In this document: positions 25,301-32,878 of the stretch, piece by piece
Position numbering within the stretch: position 1 is the first letter of the stretch
Layout of the letters: the number at the start of each line of letters is the position of its first letter
DNA from: Butyrivibrio sp.
GTDB lineage: Bacteria > Bacillota > Clostridia > Lachnospirales > Lachnospiraceae
Assembly: GCA_015056565.1 (NCBI GenBank)
Contig: SVGB01000001.1
Location: forward strand, 248,001-312,000
Direction: 5' to 3'
Length of the DNA stretch: 64,000 nucleotides
The notes under the pieces: generated by a model
What the model was told of the DNA's origin: nothing
The model's database searches: none
Seen by the model: the letters and a program-made list of their open reading frames with translations, nothing else
Made by a program: the position numbers and the translations under genes

Positions 25301-25990
25301 GTCAACATCAGCAAACAGGTGTGTATAGCCCCATCCGTTCTTGGTTATGATAATGCCGTGGTCGCCATTAAGGCCGGTAAAATCTATCTGCAGGGACTCC
25401 TGATCTATAACAAAAGAAACAGGCTGTTTCTTGTTGATGGAGATAAGGAACTCCTCAACATTCTGCTCATTGTCAGGATTCTCAGAAAGGCCCCTGTAAA
25501 GGCTCTCATACTGAGCGTCATTGCCCTTAAGTACCGATATGAAGTCAGCAGAATAAAAGAGGCTGACTGCCTCATCCCAATCTGTCTTTGCTAAATTTGC
25601 AAAATGAAATAGATTCTTGATATCACCAAGGCTACTTGCAACAACCTGCGCCCTTACAGTGACAACGAAGGGAAGAACGTACTCTCCCTGATTAGATATT
25701 ATACGAAAATCTCCCTTTATAACGTCCCCATGGGACATTCCAAGGGCATTGAACCTATAGGATACTTCGTAGGGAGAACCTGAAACATCAGGGGTAATGA
25801 CCTCCATCCTTAGATCTGATGAGGTCACCTTACCCTCTAAAAAGGCATTCTCAGATCCGAAGATAGTAAAAGAGCCACTAGACGCCTCACCGGGTCCAAG
25901 GCTTATCTCTATACGAGCAGTTGAGAAATCCAGATTCCTCTGCGTATAAACATATTTTCCCTGTAGAAGCTGATCTATAATCTCTCTCAC
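22400..25990 (-). CDS. DUF5717-family giant protein (Ig-like N-terminus, helical solenoid)
   Basis: 1196 residues, no signal peptide or membrane helix. Residues 1-290 are beta-rich and look like two Ig-like domains, each introduced by a segment of the type NLDFSTARIEISLGPGE or SLQIDFTGLNGDHG. Residues about 300-700 are a helical TPR-like solenoid (LEVRLYTAQYYITAGRVNEG, WRIAWLLLYISEEYTTSTS). A beta insert near 710-800 (INGVCVVYDKCEGAMRYPV) is followed by a second solenoid and a final beta domain near 1085-1180. It matches what is annotated as DUF5717 and always travels with DUF5716. GTG start with GGGGTGAG upstream; first gene of the operon. Function unknown. Confidence 0.85.
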   Translation of the reverse strand: MREIIDQLLQGKYVYTQRNLDFSTARIEISLGPGEASSGSFTIFGSENAFLEGKVTSSDLRMEVITPDVSGSPYEVSYRFNALGMSHGDVIKGDFRIISNQGEYVLPFVVTVRAQVVASSLGDIKNLFHFANLAKTDWDEAVSLFYSADFISVLKGNDAQYESLYRGLSENPDNEQNVEEFLISINKKQPVSFVIDQESLQIDFTGLNGDHGIIITKNGWGYTHLFADVDGDFISLDKYEIGEDDFTGTTARVRMHLIYEKLHEGNNYGRIRFYNNFTEVIFPVTVAVHLSDNHLTGDYQEMKRLTVDLVRTYENFSCKKITSRAWLSETGKIISKMNAIDDKNLEVRLYTAQYYITAGRVNEGKWILDQAEKEVLDTDGDTLYSYFLYLSTLCSREDAYINDISERLEGIFRRNPDNWRIAWLLLYISEEYTTSTSRKWMMLEEQFSYGCRSPILYLEAMNLLNDSPSILTRLDNYELFVLEYGAKKQIISLNLIDQIVYLSMRVRNFDMRLFRILKACYEIRENSDVLEAIVSLLIKGGKTAPFAFEWYQKGVENELRITRLYEYYMMSIYTDENGLLPCDINKMVLMYFSYQSDLEYDKNAILYRYIHEHKEDYPELYDSYVPQIEKFLMAQLDKGRVTRDLGYLYKNMLTRQMVDAANASKVLSVLYTSEIKVSDNRINGVCVVYDKCEGAMRYPVVDGVCYVPLYGSDYTVLLTDHEDNRYAGSIPYTNTKLMLPGRLAAYAIPYIQKGKENLDLFLCDLGKNAYTIDMDNVGRYRDLAASDLVRKSFRNDISGNLIRYYYDNDFTRQLAEYVFNIDPTDLDSQKRAEVLEIMVMSGLYDKAMEWVKTFGCFSIDAKVILKLCVRLLDKGTLEPGEKELEIANYAFRSGKYDEQLLNFLIAHYNGTLKEMRDIWRAAESFGLDTYALSERIIIQGLYSGSYIGEKMEIFKNYVKSGGVADVEMAFLSQCSYDSFVKGTVTDRFVFDRIEKLALENMPLSEVCELAYLRYYATDRKSEEEVNEEVAARFLRRLLSKDVYFSFFQEYSGILPDMVQFIDKTMLEYRTRPDAVCKVHYRLDNDSDNEYKVVPMRQMYDGIYVSDFVLFFGEQMQYYITEQNGEEEILTESGTIQKSDIIGGQLPGRFSLINDIMIGETLQDYDTVDNLIGEYFKKKFICDKLFSEMDMEDSKEG

Positions 25991-26021
25991 GTCTCACCCC
26001 AAAAAACAATTAATCTACAAT

Positions 26022-26030
26022 ATTATACCA
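26022..26030 (-). promoter_or_regulatory. Extended -10 promoter of the DUF5717 operon
   Basis: TGGTATAAT on the minus strand, a perfect -10 with TGn. No convincing -35. The start lies about 25 bp before the GTG start codon. Confidence 0.6.
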
Positions 26031-26090
26031 CACAATAGTCACCATTCACAGCGCTCAGTAATGTCTCAGAAAGCTGTAAATGGCGTGGCA

Positions 26091-27299
26091 TTATAGTCTC
26101 AGGGCGTCGATTGGTTTCATGAGGGCTGCTTTTCTGGCAGGGTAGATTCCAAAAAACAGACCTATCAGGATTGAGAAAAGAGCTGCACCTGCAACCGAGG
26201 AGGGCGTGATGATAACGTCGAATCCAATTGCCGAGCAGATAATATACGCAAGGATGATCCCAAGGATTATCCCAACAATTCCTCCAAGAAGAGTAAGGAT
26301 AGCTGACTCTGCCAAAAACTGGGTCAGAATAGCACCGGTACTGGCTCCTATGGATTTTCTGATACCGATCTCTCTTGTTCTCTCAGTAACAGATACCAGC
26401 ATGATGTTCATAACACCGATACCACCAACCACCAGAGAGATTATTGATACAAGTAAAAGAAAGTCCTGAGCGTAGCCAAGGATCTTATCAAGCTGATCTG
26501 AAAAATCCGCCATACTGTAGCCTGAAATAGCTGTGGTACCACGAAGCCCGTGTTTATTGGTCAGGATCTCTTTTGCCTTGTTAACTGACTCATTAAGTGT
26601 TGACTGATCATCAAAGAGGATGACCTGGGAAAACTCATCGGTCTTCATATCAAAATCAGAGCCCATTGCCGTGTAGGGCATTTCTATCTGAGCGTAGTAA
26701 TCCTGCCCCTCCATAATGAACTGATACATATCATTCATGTGATCACGAAGTCCGATTATGGTGTAGGTAGCGGTCTTACCGTTCACGGTGATGTCAACTT
26801 CTCTTCCAACCGCATCCTCTGTGCCAAAAAGCTTTTTTGCGTCATCAAGGAGCATTACACATACTCTTGCTCCTGTTTCTACCTGCTGCGACGTAAAATA
26901 GCTGCCCTTGGCAATTCCGTTGCTGAAAGCATGCTCAAAAGCCTGGGTTCCACCATTTACATAGCACTCGAAGGTATCTTTTTTACCCTTTACCTTGCCT
27001 AAGCCCTCTACATCTGGAGACATTCCCTTGATGTCAGGAAGATATTCCATAACAAGGTCAATGTCATCCTGGGTAAAGCGTTCAGAAGTCTTGCTTGTAT
27101 CCATGGTAAAAATACCGTAATTACCTGCAAGGTCATTCAGGGAATTGGTAACGTATGCACTCATTCCATTACCAAGAGCCACAACCGCGATAACCGCCGC
27201 TATTCCAATGACTATTCCAAGCATGGTCATGGCAGTTCTGTAGCCATTACCAATTATCTGTTTAATTGCGCTTTTTAAATACTCGCCAAATTTTCCCAT
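26091..27299 (-). CDS. MacB/FtsX-type ABC transporter permease
   Basis: 402 residues with the MacB/FtsX architecture: one N-terminal membrane helix (about 18-42, with MLGIVIGIAAVIAVVALGNG), an extracytoplasmic MacB core domain (about 45-270), and three C-terminal helices (LLLVSIISLVVGGIGVMNIM, then TEREIGIRKSIGAS-type coupling segment, then two more). Such permeases use ATP energy for mechanotransmission, exporting peptides, antibiotics or lipids. The ATG starts one base after the adaptor gene stop. It is the last gene of ATPase-adaptor-permease. No terminator is obvious downstream. Confidence 0.95.
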   Translation of the reverse strand: MGKFGEYLKSAIKQIIGNGYRTAMTMLGIVIGIAAVIAVVALGNGMSAYVTNSLNDLAGNYGIFTMDTSKTSERFTQDDIDLVMEYLPDIKGMSPDVEGLGKVKGKKDTFECYVNGGTQAFEHAFSNGIAKGSYFTSQQVETGARVCVMLLDDAKKLFGTEDAVGREVDITVNGKTATYTIIGLRDHMNDMYQFIMEGQDYYAQIEMPYTAMGSDFDMKTDEFSQVILFDDQSTLNESVNKAKEILTNKHGLRGTTAISGYSMADFSDQLDKILGYAQDFLLLVSIISLVVGGIGVMNIMLVSVTERTREIGIRKSIGASTGAILTQFLAESAILTLLGGIVGIILGIILAYIICSAIGFDVIITPSSVAGAALFSILIGLFFGIYPARKAALMKPIDALRL

Positions 27300-27300
27300 T

Positions 27301-28956
27301 TTACTGTGCCACTACTACTGCCATTCCCTCTGTAAGGAGAGATACATCTGATGAAATAACCTGATCTCCAACTGACAGTCCCTCAGTGATCTGAGCATCT
27401 GTACTTGTTGAGATGCCAATTGTGACGTCTTTTCTTGTTACAACGCCATTCTCAAGCACATAAACGAAGTCTCCGGTAGAATCTGTCTGGATCAGCTCAT
27501 AAGGAAGAACTATTGTGTCATCAGCCTTCTGAGCGTGGATCTTGTTGTTTGCCTCAACTCCGAGAATAATATCTGAATCAGGATTGGTAACCTTGATGAT
27601 GGTTGCAACTACAGCAACGCCATTGGCATTCTTGGTTGCAGTTCCGGAAACCTTGGTAACCTCTCCCTGATACTGTTTGCCGTTTATTGTGATATCAACC
27701 TTCTCACCAACTGAAACCTTTGGAAGGTCACTCTTTGATACTGAGATTGAAACCTGCACGTCATCAAGGTTTGCTATAGTAAAGAGCTGTGAGCCATTTG
27801 CCACTGTAGCTCCCTCAACAACTGTAGCAGGCATAGCTGTGATAACGCCGTTAAAATCAGCCTTGATGCCTTCCTTTGCAGCCTCTATCTTACCAAGAGT
27901 ATCCTCCTGGGTAAGCTCTGTAGCCTCCATTGAAGCCTTGGTTGCTGAAGCTGAACCAGGGTTAACCTGAGAAGCCTTGGCACTTGAAAGATGAGACTGT
28001 TCTTCCTTAAGGGCAGTTATCTGATTGTTCCATGCCTGGATCTGTGGATCGTTCTGGATAGCATAGGAAACATCAGAAATTGAATCCTGGACAGCCAGAG
28101 CCATCTGCTTGTTGTATTCAGTTGGTTCTGTATACTCCCCATTTTCCTTGGTATCTTCTGTATTCCTGTATATATAGTTAGTATTACCGCTTTCAAAATA
28201 ACCTTCCTGGCTGTCAGATATACCATTCTGGTTGATATCCCTTGCCACCTTCTGAAGGTCAGTAAGTGTCTGGTTCATACGGCTTGTCTTTTCAGTGATC
28301 TGTCTGTTTAGGGAATCGATCTCTGCTGTTATAGCATCAATCCTGTCGTTGATCTGCTGTGCAGTCATACCCTCTGCATACTTTCTGTCAGCTGCTCCCA
28401 CAGGGCTGTAAAGTGCACTGTAGTTACCCTTGGCCTGCTGGATTGCAAGCTCAGCGCTCTTTTGCTGAAGTTCAAGAGCATCTGCATCGTAAGTACAAAG
28501 AACATCTCCGGCCTTGACCTTATCACCAACCTTGACATTGACGGTTTCAAGGGGAGCTGACACCTCTGTAAAGTAATTTTTGTTCTCAGCACTCTCAACT
28601 GTACCGGAGATTGAAAGGATATTTTCAATACTTCCAAGTGCAACTTCCTGAGTTTCAACAGTCACAATTGAATTCTTGGCTGCATTGATCCTGCCAATGA
28701 TAAATCCGATAACTCCAAGAGCTAACACTCCAAAAAGAATGTATCTCTTCTTGAATTTTCTTTTCTTCTTTTTTGTTGAATCTGAAAGATCAATGCTGTC
28801 GTCCTCATCGTAGATTTCTACAGACGCTCCAGTAGTTTCCTTGATCACGTTCTGATCTGTAGCAATATTTACTGTGGCAGTATCTTTTGACTCAGCCTCT
28901 TTAGTATCTACAGCTGTATCTACTACCTTCTCCTCTAAGTTCTTATTCTCTTCCAT
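27301..28956 (-). CDS. HlyD/MacA-type efflux adaptor protein
   Basis: 551 residues, long for the family. An acidic cytosolic N-terminus (about 1-65) ends in the basic KKKKRKFKKR, then a membrane helix (about 74-92). The biotinyl-lipoyl halves are visible (APLETVNVKVGDKVKAGDVL and IKADFNGVITAMPATVVEGA), flanking a long coiled-coil hairpin (about 150-345). Inside the hairpin the segment DINQNGISDSQEG looks like a calcium-binding loop. Beta-barrel and membrane-proximal domains follow. The start at 28956 is chosen because GGAGGATATT precedes it. It links the ATPase and permease in this Gram-positive MacAB-like system. Confidence 0.92.
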   Translation of the reverse strand: MEENKNLEEKVVDTAVDTKEAESKDTATVNIATDQNVIKETTGASVEIYDEDDSIDLSDSTKKKKRKFKKRYILFGVLALGVIGFIIGRINAAKNSIVTVETQEVALGSIENILSISGTVESAENKNYFTEVSAPLETVNVKVGDKVKAGDVLCTYDADALELQQKSAELAIQQAKGNYSALYSPVGAADRKYAEGMTAQQINDRIDAITAEIDSLNRQITEKTSRMNQTLTDLQKVARDINQNGISDSQEGYFESGNTNYIYRNTEDTKENGEYTEPTEYNKQMALAVQDSISDVSYAIQNDPQIQAWNNQITALKEEQSHLSSAKASQVNPGSASATKASMEATELTQEDTLGKIEAAKEGIKADFNGVITAMPATVVEGATVANGSQLFTIANLDDVQVSISVSKSDLPKVSVGEKVDITINGKQYQGEVTKVSGTATKNANGVAVVATIIKVTNPDSDIILGVEANNKIHAQKADDTIVLPYELIQTDSTGDFVYVLENGVVTRKDVTIGISTSTDAQITEGLSVGDQVISSDVSLLTEGMAVVVAQ

Positions 28957-28995
28957 AATATCCTCCATACTTCAGGCCCATGGCCCTTACATCCC

Positions 28996-29700
28996 TTAAA
29001 TTTCTTCCTTATAATCAGGGTTCATAATGTCACTGGTTATCTTTCCATCTGATATGGTAATGATCCTCTTGGCCTGTGCTGCAATGCCAGGATCATGGGT
29101 AATTATGATAACAGTTCTGCCCTCAAAGTAGAGCCTTTTGATAATCCTTATGATCTCCTTTGTAGAGGCAGTATCAAGGTTACCTGTAGGCTCATCTGCC
29201 AGAAGAATTGGCGGAGCCTGGGCTATAGCCCTTGCTATGGCAACTCTCTGCTGCTGACCTCCGGACATCTCGTTGGGCTTGTGGGTCTTACGCTTTTCAA
29301 GACCTACGCTGTTAAGAGCGGCATTTGCAAGCCTCTCCCTCTCCTTTTTTCCAACCCCTCTATATATAAGAGGAAGCTCAACGTTCTCAAGAGCTGTCAG
29401 TGACGGTATTAAGTTAAAGCCCTGGAAAATAAAGCCAATTTCTCTGTTTCTGACTTCAGACTGCTCATCATCTGTCATATGTGATACGTCCTGTCCATGC
29501 AGATAGTATTTGCCGCTGGTTGGCGTATCAAGACAGCCAAGCATATTCATAAGAGTAGACTTACCGGAACCAGACTGTCCGATAATTGCTACAAATTCTC
29601 CTTCTCCGATGGTCAGGGAAACATGATTAAGCGCTCTGACCTCGTTCTCCCCAGGATTGTAGACTTTGCTAACATCCTTTATTTCTACCAATTTTTTCAT
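28996..29700 (-). CDS. MacB/LolD-type ABC transporter ATP-binding protein
   Basis: 234 residues. Walker A GQSGSGKST, Q-loop FIFQGFNLIPSLTALENVELP (typical of the MacB/LolD class), signature MSGGQQQRVAIARA, Walker B PPILLADEPTGNLD and H-loop IIITHDPGIA are all intact. The ATG at 29700 has GAGGA five bases upstream; longer in-frame starts lack this. First gene of an ATPase-adaptor-permease operon for export or envelope stress resistance. It begins 101 bp past the PurA-like gene, whose operon may or may not continue into it. Confidence 0.96.
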   Translation of the reverse strand: MKKLVEIKDVSKVYNPGENEVRALNHVSLTIGEGEFVAIIGQSGSGKSTLMNMLGCLDTPTSGKYYLHGQDVSHMTDDEQSEVRNREIGFIFQGFNLIPSLTALENVELPLIYRGVGKKERERLANAALNSVGLEKRKTHKPNEMSGGQQQRVAIARAIAQAPPILLADEPTGNLDTASTKEIIRIIKRLYFEGRTVIIITHDPGIAAQAKRIITISDGKITSDIMNPDYKEEI

Positions 29701-29801
29701 AACATTCCTCATATGGCCTGTTGCCATAAAACATTGCACACAACTTCTCTATATTCTATGCCATTTTGTGTACAAAATCAAAGAAACTTTTTGTGAACTC
29801 A

Positions 29802-31013
29802 TTAAGGCAATTCCCAAAACCCATCGATTACCATGGAAACTTCCCTGATATTGCCAAGCTCTGCTACAGTCAGATCACTTTCTCTGTCCTGAAAAACAAT
29901 CCTGCCTTTAGTTTCTGAAAGGTGGGTGACAGCGCAGGTGACTTTGGGTCTGTAGCTAAGCGTTTTAAGATCCATGATCATCGGATCGATAAAGTCATAT
30001 ACCGATGTGTGAGGTGCATATCTTATGGTTCCCTGCCAGGGATTTTCCACATTTGTAGTATCAGTTTCCAGATCACCGAGAGCTTTTTTCTCACATTCAA
30101 ATGGAAGCTCCCCTGCTCCATGCCTTGTGACATAGCTTCTTGTCACATAAATGACCTCATCTATTTTTAATCCATACCTGTCAAGAAAGGCCGCAGGGTT
30201 AGTAAGACCTGTCCTTGACCCGGTCACATGGGGCGCATATCTGGTGTTTTCTGCATCCAACAGCAGCCCCTGACCGCTTTCAAAGATAACATTTTCATAT
30301 CTGTTAAGAAAAGAAACTGGATCAGTCTCGATAACATCCACATAATCTGCGTTTCTCTTCATCTCATAGGCTGCATTTTTAAGGACAACGTTATTTAAGA
30401 TATCCTTTAAATACTGAGAATCACCGGTTCCGCCAAAAATCTCACCAATCCTTGGTCTGTAATAATAATCTCTTATATGGATAAGCTCTTTATACAGCTC
30501 ATCATCACTTAAAGCCTTGACCTTTGCTACCGACAGGCCAAAACCGTTCCTTACGCGAAGGAAAGCCTCATAGATCCCCATGCCGCAGCTTCCGTGGCGA
30601 TTCGTTCCTCTTATTGTTTCCAGCGCCATGTTAAAAAGCACGTCACAGACTATGGTCACGTTTGTATCAGGAAGGGAGTATATCTTTGGGACAATACCCG
30701 AAACTTCTATAAAAGAGTCAACCTCTTCCCTTAACTTAAAAAGATCCGGGAAAAAGGTATCTATCCACAACGTGTCTGCACCACAAAAACTGCCAGATCC
30801 GACCTCATGAAAGATGAATCTCTTTTCATGAGCGCCGGCATGTGGCAGTTTATCATCATCTGAAGCTATGACTACGGTGTGGCCTGACTGAGCGCCGCCG
30901 TTGTGGCGGATCACGAGGCTCTTTCCAAGTCTGTCTGCGAGGATATCAGTCACTCTCCCCTTACCCTCATCACCGAAGTTTTTACCAATAACCACGAAAA
31001 ATTTAGTGGACAT
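29802..31013 (-). CDS. Divergent adenylosuccinate-synthetase (PurA) homologue
   Basis: 403 residues against about 430 in PurA. The GTP/IMP P-loop GDEGKG (14-19), with the catalytic Asp, and GHT (44-46), with the catalytic His, are kept, as are ESGQGLLLDAE and TRHGAGELPFE. Other PurA landmarks are changed: TTGRGIGP is replaced by TNRHGSCGMG, the Arg-rich aspartate-binding loop TGRRRRTG by NPWQGTIRYAP, and the guanine-specifying TKLD by THLSETKG. So the chemistry (GTP-driven phosphorylation of an oxo group and amine addition) may persist on another substrate. It starts in TAATG overlap with the VWA gene inside the NHLP exporter operon, not with purine genes. Calling it purA would be premature. 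Confidence 0.8.
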   Translation of the reverse strand: MSTKFFVVIGKNFGDEGKGRVTDILADRLGKSLVIRHNGGAQSGHTVVIASDDDKLPHAGAHEKRFIFHEVGSGSFCGADTLWIDTFFPDLFKLREEVDSFIEVSGIVPKIYSLPDTNVTIVCDVLFNMALETIRGTNRHGSCGMGIYEAFLRVRNGFGLSVAKVKALSDDELYKELIHIRDYYYRPRIGEIFGGTGDSQYLKDILNNVVLKNAAYEMKRNADYVDVIETDPVSFLNRYENVIFESGQGLLLDAENTRYAPHVTGSRTGLTNPAAFLDRYGLKIDEVIYVTRSYVTRHGAGELPFECEKKALGDLETDTTNVENPWQGTIRYAPHTSVYDFIDPMIMDLKTLSYRPKVTCAVTHLSETKGRIVFQDRESDLTVAELGNIREVSMVIDGFWELP

Positions 31014-31906
31014 TAAAAGAAAAATCCTTTTTTACGTGTCTTGAGAACAAGACCCTCTACTGCGTTTCTGACAATAGGCTGTGCGTAGCTGCTCCACTGC
31101 GCAATAGCATCTTCAAGGCTCATGCCACCCGCCATCTGCATTACAGTAATGATAACCTCAGGAATTGCAGTTACATTCTGTTTTCCAAGAGTAATGATCC
31201 TTCCCGGAATAGCACTGTTAAAGTGTAATGGCTTTGTAAAGTTGCCTGAAAGATCGATATGGAAGACCTCGTACTTCTCCCCTGCCATCTCTGCAAGCTT
31301 TTTTGATGTAAATCTCTCCGGGTCATCCCCAAAGATATTTGCTATATCTGCACCTCTTACCTCAGGATGGCAGTCCGCATCTCCAATGGTGAAAATAAAT
31401 CCCTTTTTGCCTCTCTTTTCATAGGCATCAATCTTGGTATGCTTTGCAGCAAAGTACCACAAAAGTTCAAAGTCCTCCGGTGAATCGCCGCCTCTTCCCT
31501 CAAGCCACAGATCAAGGAGCTGCTCAGCTATACGGATATCTGATTCAAACTGGGTAACCTGGAGAGGCGCCCTGTCAGATACATCGCCGATCGCTGCAAA
31601 AAGAAGCTGTGGATCATCCACTGGCTTGGTTGAATAGAGCTTCATCATAGTCTCATGAAGAGAGTTCTTGGCAATCTCCTCAGAAAGATATCCCATGGAT
31701 CCTGTAACATCAAGTCCGATGATGATAGGTGTTGAATTTGGGTGATCCTCAGAATCCATTGCTTCACGCATATTTACAAACTTAGGGTTGAACTTCTCCT
31801 CCATTCCCACTTTCTTAAATATCTGGGAAGCAGTTGATCTTTCAGAAATTCCTGCTGAGTCCCTAAGCTTAGACCAGTCCGCACTTGTATAACTTCCGTA
31901 TCCCAT
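31013..31906 (-). CDS. Soluble VWA-domain protein in NHLP exporter operon
   Basis: 297 residues, no signal or membrane segment. The VWA domain starts near residue 60 with PIIIGLDVTGSMG, giving MIDAS residues Asp66, Thr68 and Ser70. The second metal loop appears as GDVSDR and the third as GDADCHPE. A Gly/Asp-rich stretch GRGGDSPEDFELLWYF is conserved-looking. The C-terminal QMAGGMSLEDAIAQW is helical. VWA proteins act as metal-dependent scaffolds; a VWA next to a protein kinase recalls TerY-P-type signalling modules. It ends overlapping the PurA-like start (TAATG). Confidence 0.88.
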   Translation of the reverse strand: MGYGSYTSADWSKLRDSAGISERSTASQIFKKVGMEEKFNPKFVNMREAMDSEDHPNSTPIIIGLDVTGSMGYLSEEIAKNSLHETMMKLYSTKPVDDPQLLFAAIGDVSDRAPLQVTQFESDIRIAEQLLDLWLEGRGGDSPEDFELLWYFAAKHTKIDAYEKRGKKGFIFTIGDADCHPEVRGADIANIFGDDPERFTSKKLAEMAGEKYEVFHIDLSGNFTKPLHFNSAIPGRIITLGKQNVTAIPEVIITVMQMAGGMSLEDAIAQWSSYAQPIVRNAVEGLVLKTRKKGFFF

Positions 31907-31929
31907 TTTGTAATTACTCCTCCATAAAC

Positions 31930-32874
31930 TTAATAATTCATTTTAGTAAAACGTCTTCCCCCAAAGGCGTCTTCTATCACTTTATCCCAATTCTCAAAAT
32001 CCTTGTAGGCATCATGAGTTGGTTTTTCAGAAAGGAACCTCTCAAAGCTGTCCTTTTTAAGATCTGCGTTGTATCCAAGGATCATCCTGGCAGTTTTCCT
32101 AAGATCCACCAGGTCCTTATTTGCTTCTGGCAAAAGAGATTTCTTTTTATCAGAAATATCCCACCAGGCTCCAAATAGCATTGCCTCGTGAGTCCTTGGA
32201 TTGATGCAGATATTGTCCGCAGTTATGTCTCCATGGACAATGCCGCTGTATTCAAGAACGCAGCAGATATTTTCAAGACGGGATATTATCCACGCCACAT
32301 GCTCTTTTGAAAGAGCCCCAAATAGCTCAAGAGGATAGAATTCCTCAGGTTTCTTGAATATCAGAAGAAGGCTTCCGTCGTCAAGGATTATGGTTCCCTG
32401 GTACTGCGGGAAGCACTTTTCAAGGTGCCTTAGGTCCGCCTGAGGGTAGTTGAGCTTTGAAAGCCCGCCTATAGCCTTGGATGTCAGGTTTCCGTGAAGT
32501 GCCCCTGCATCCATTATATCTGTGTGGTTATTGTAGCTCTTCGGGAAGTGGTAAATAACATTATACCTGGTAAAGTAAGATGTCACCTGTCCCTCTTTTG
32601 CCCTGTAGATGTAACTTATGACCACCTCTTCGCCATCTTTGGATTTCAGGCTCAGATGCTCTGCCCTGTCCCACATCCTGTCTGTCTTATCAGGGTCCGG
32701 ATCTGCATCAGCACAGGCTTTTAAGTACTCCAGCATGTGGATCCTGAAAGCCTTGTACCCAGCAAGTTCTGCGTCGGAGAAATTCTCTTTTGCTCCGCAG
32801 TAGGGACAAACCAGGTCCCCGGATGAATGCACCACCATCTCGGCGCTGCAGTTTGGACATTTATAACTTATCAT
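31930..32874 (-). CDS. Zinc-ribbon protein with degenerate protein-kinase domain
   Basis: 314 residues. A zinc ribbon opens the chain (CPNC at 6-9, CPYC at 23-26). From about 85 a kinase-like fold follows. The catalytic loop is HGDITADN (214-221), which keeps the Asp and Asn, but the DFG motif reads LFG (233-235), so the metal-binding Asp is lost. No clear Gly-rich loop is visible in the N-lobe. The likely reading is a pseudokinase or an atypical kinase. Zinc-ribbon kinases beside VWA proteins are known from TerY-P-like modules. Four bases separate it from the exporter gene upstream. Confidence 0.82.
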   Translation of the reverse strand: MISYKCPNCSAEMVVHSSGDLVCPYCGAKENFSDAELAGYKAFRIHMLEYLKACADADPDPDKTDRMWDRAEHLSLKSKDGEEVVISYIYRAKEGQVTSYFTRYNVIYHFPKSYNNHTDIMDAGALHGNLTSKAIGGLSKLNYPQADLRHLEKCFPQYQGTIILDDGSLLLIFKKPEEFYPLELFGALSKEHVAWIISRLENICCVLEYSGIVHGDITADNICINPRTHEAMLFGAWWDISDKKKSLLPEANKDLVDLRKTARMILGYNADLKKDSFERFLSEKPTHDAYKDFENWDKVIEDAFGGRRFTKMNY

Positions 32875-32878
32875 GTTC

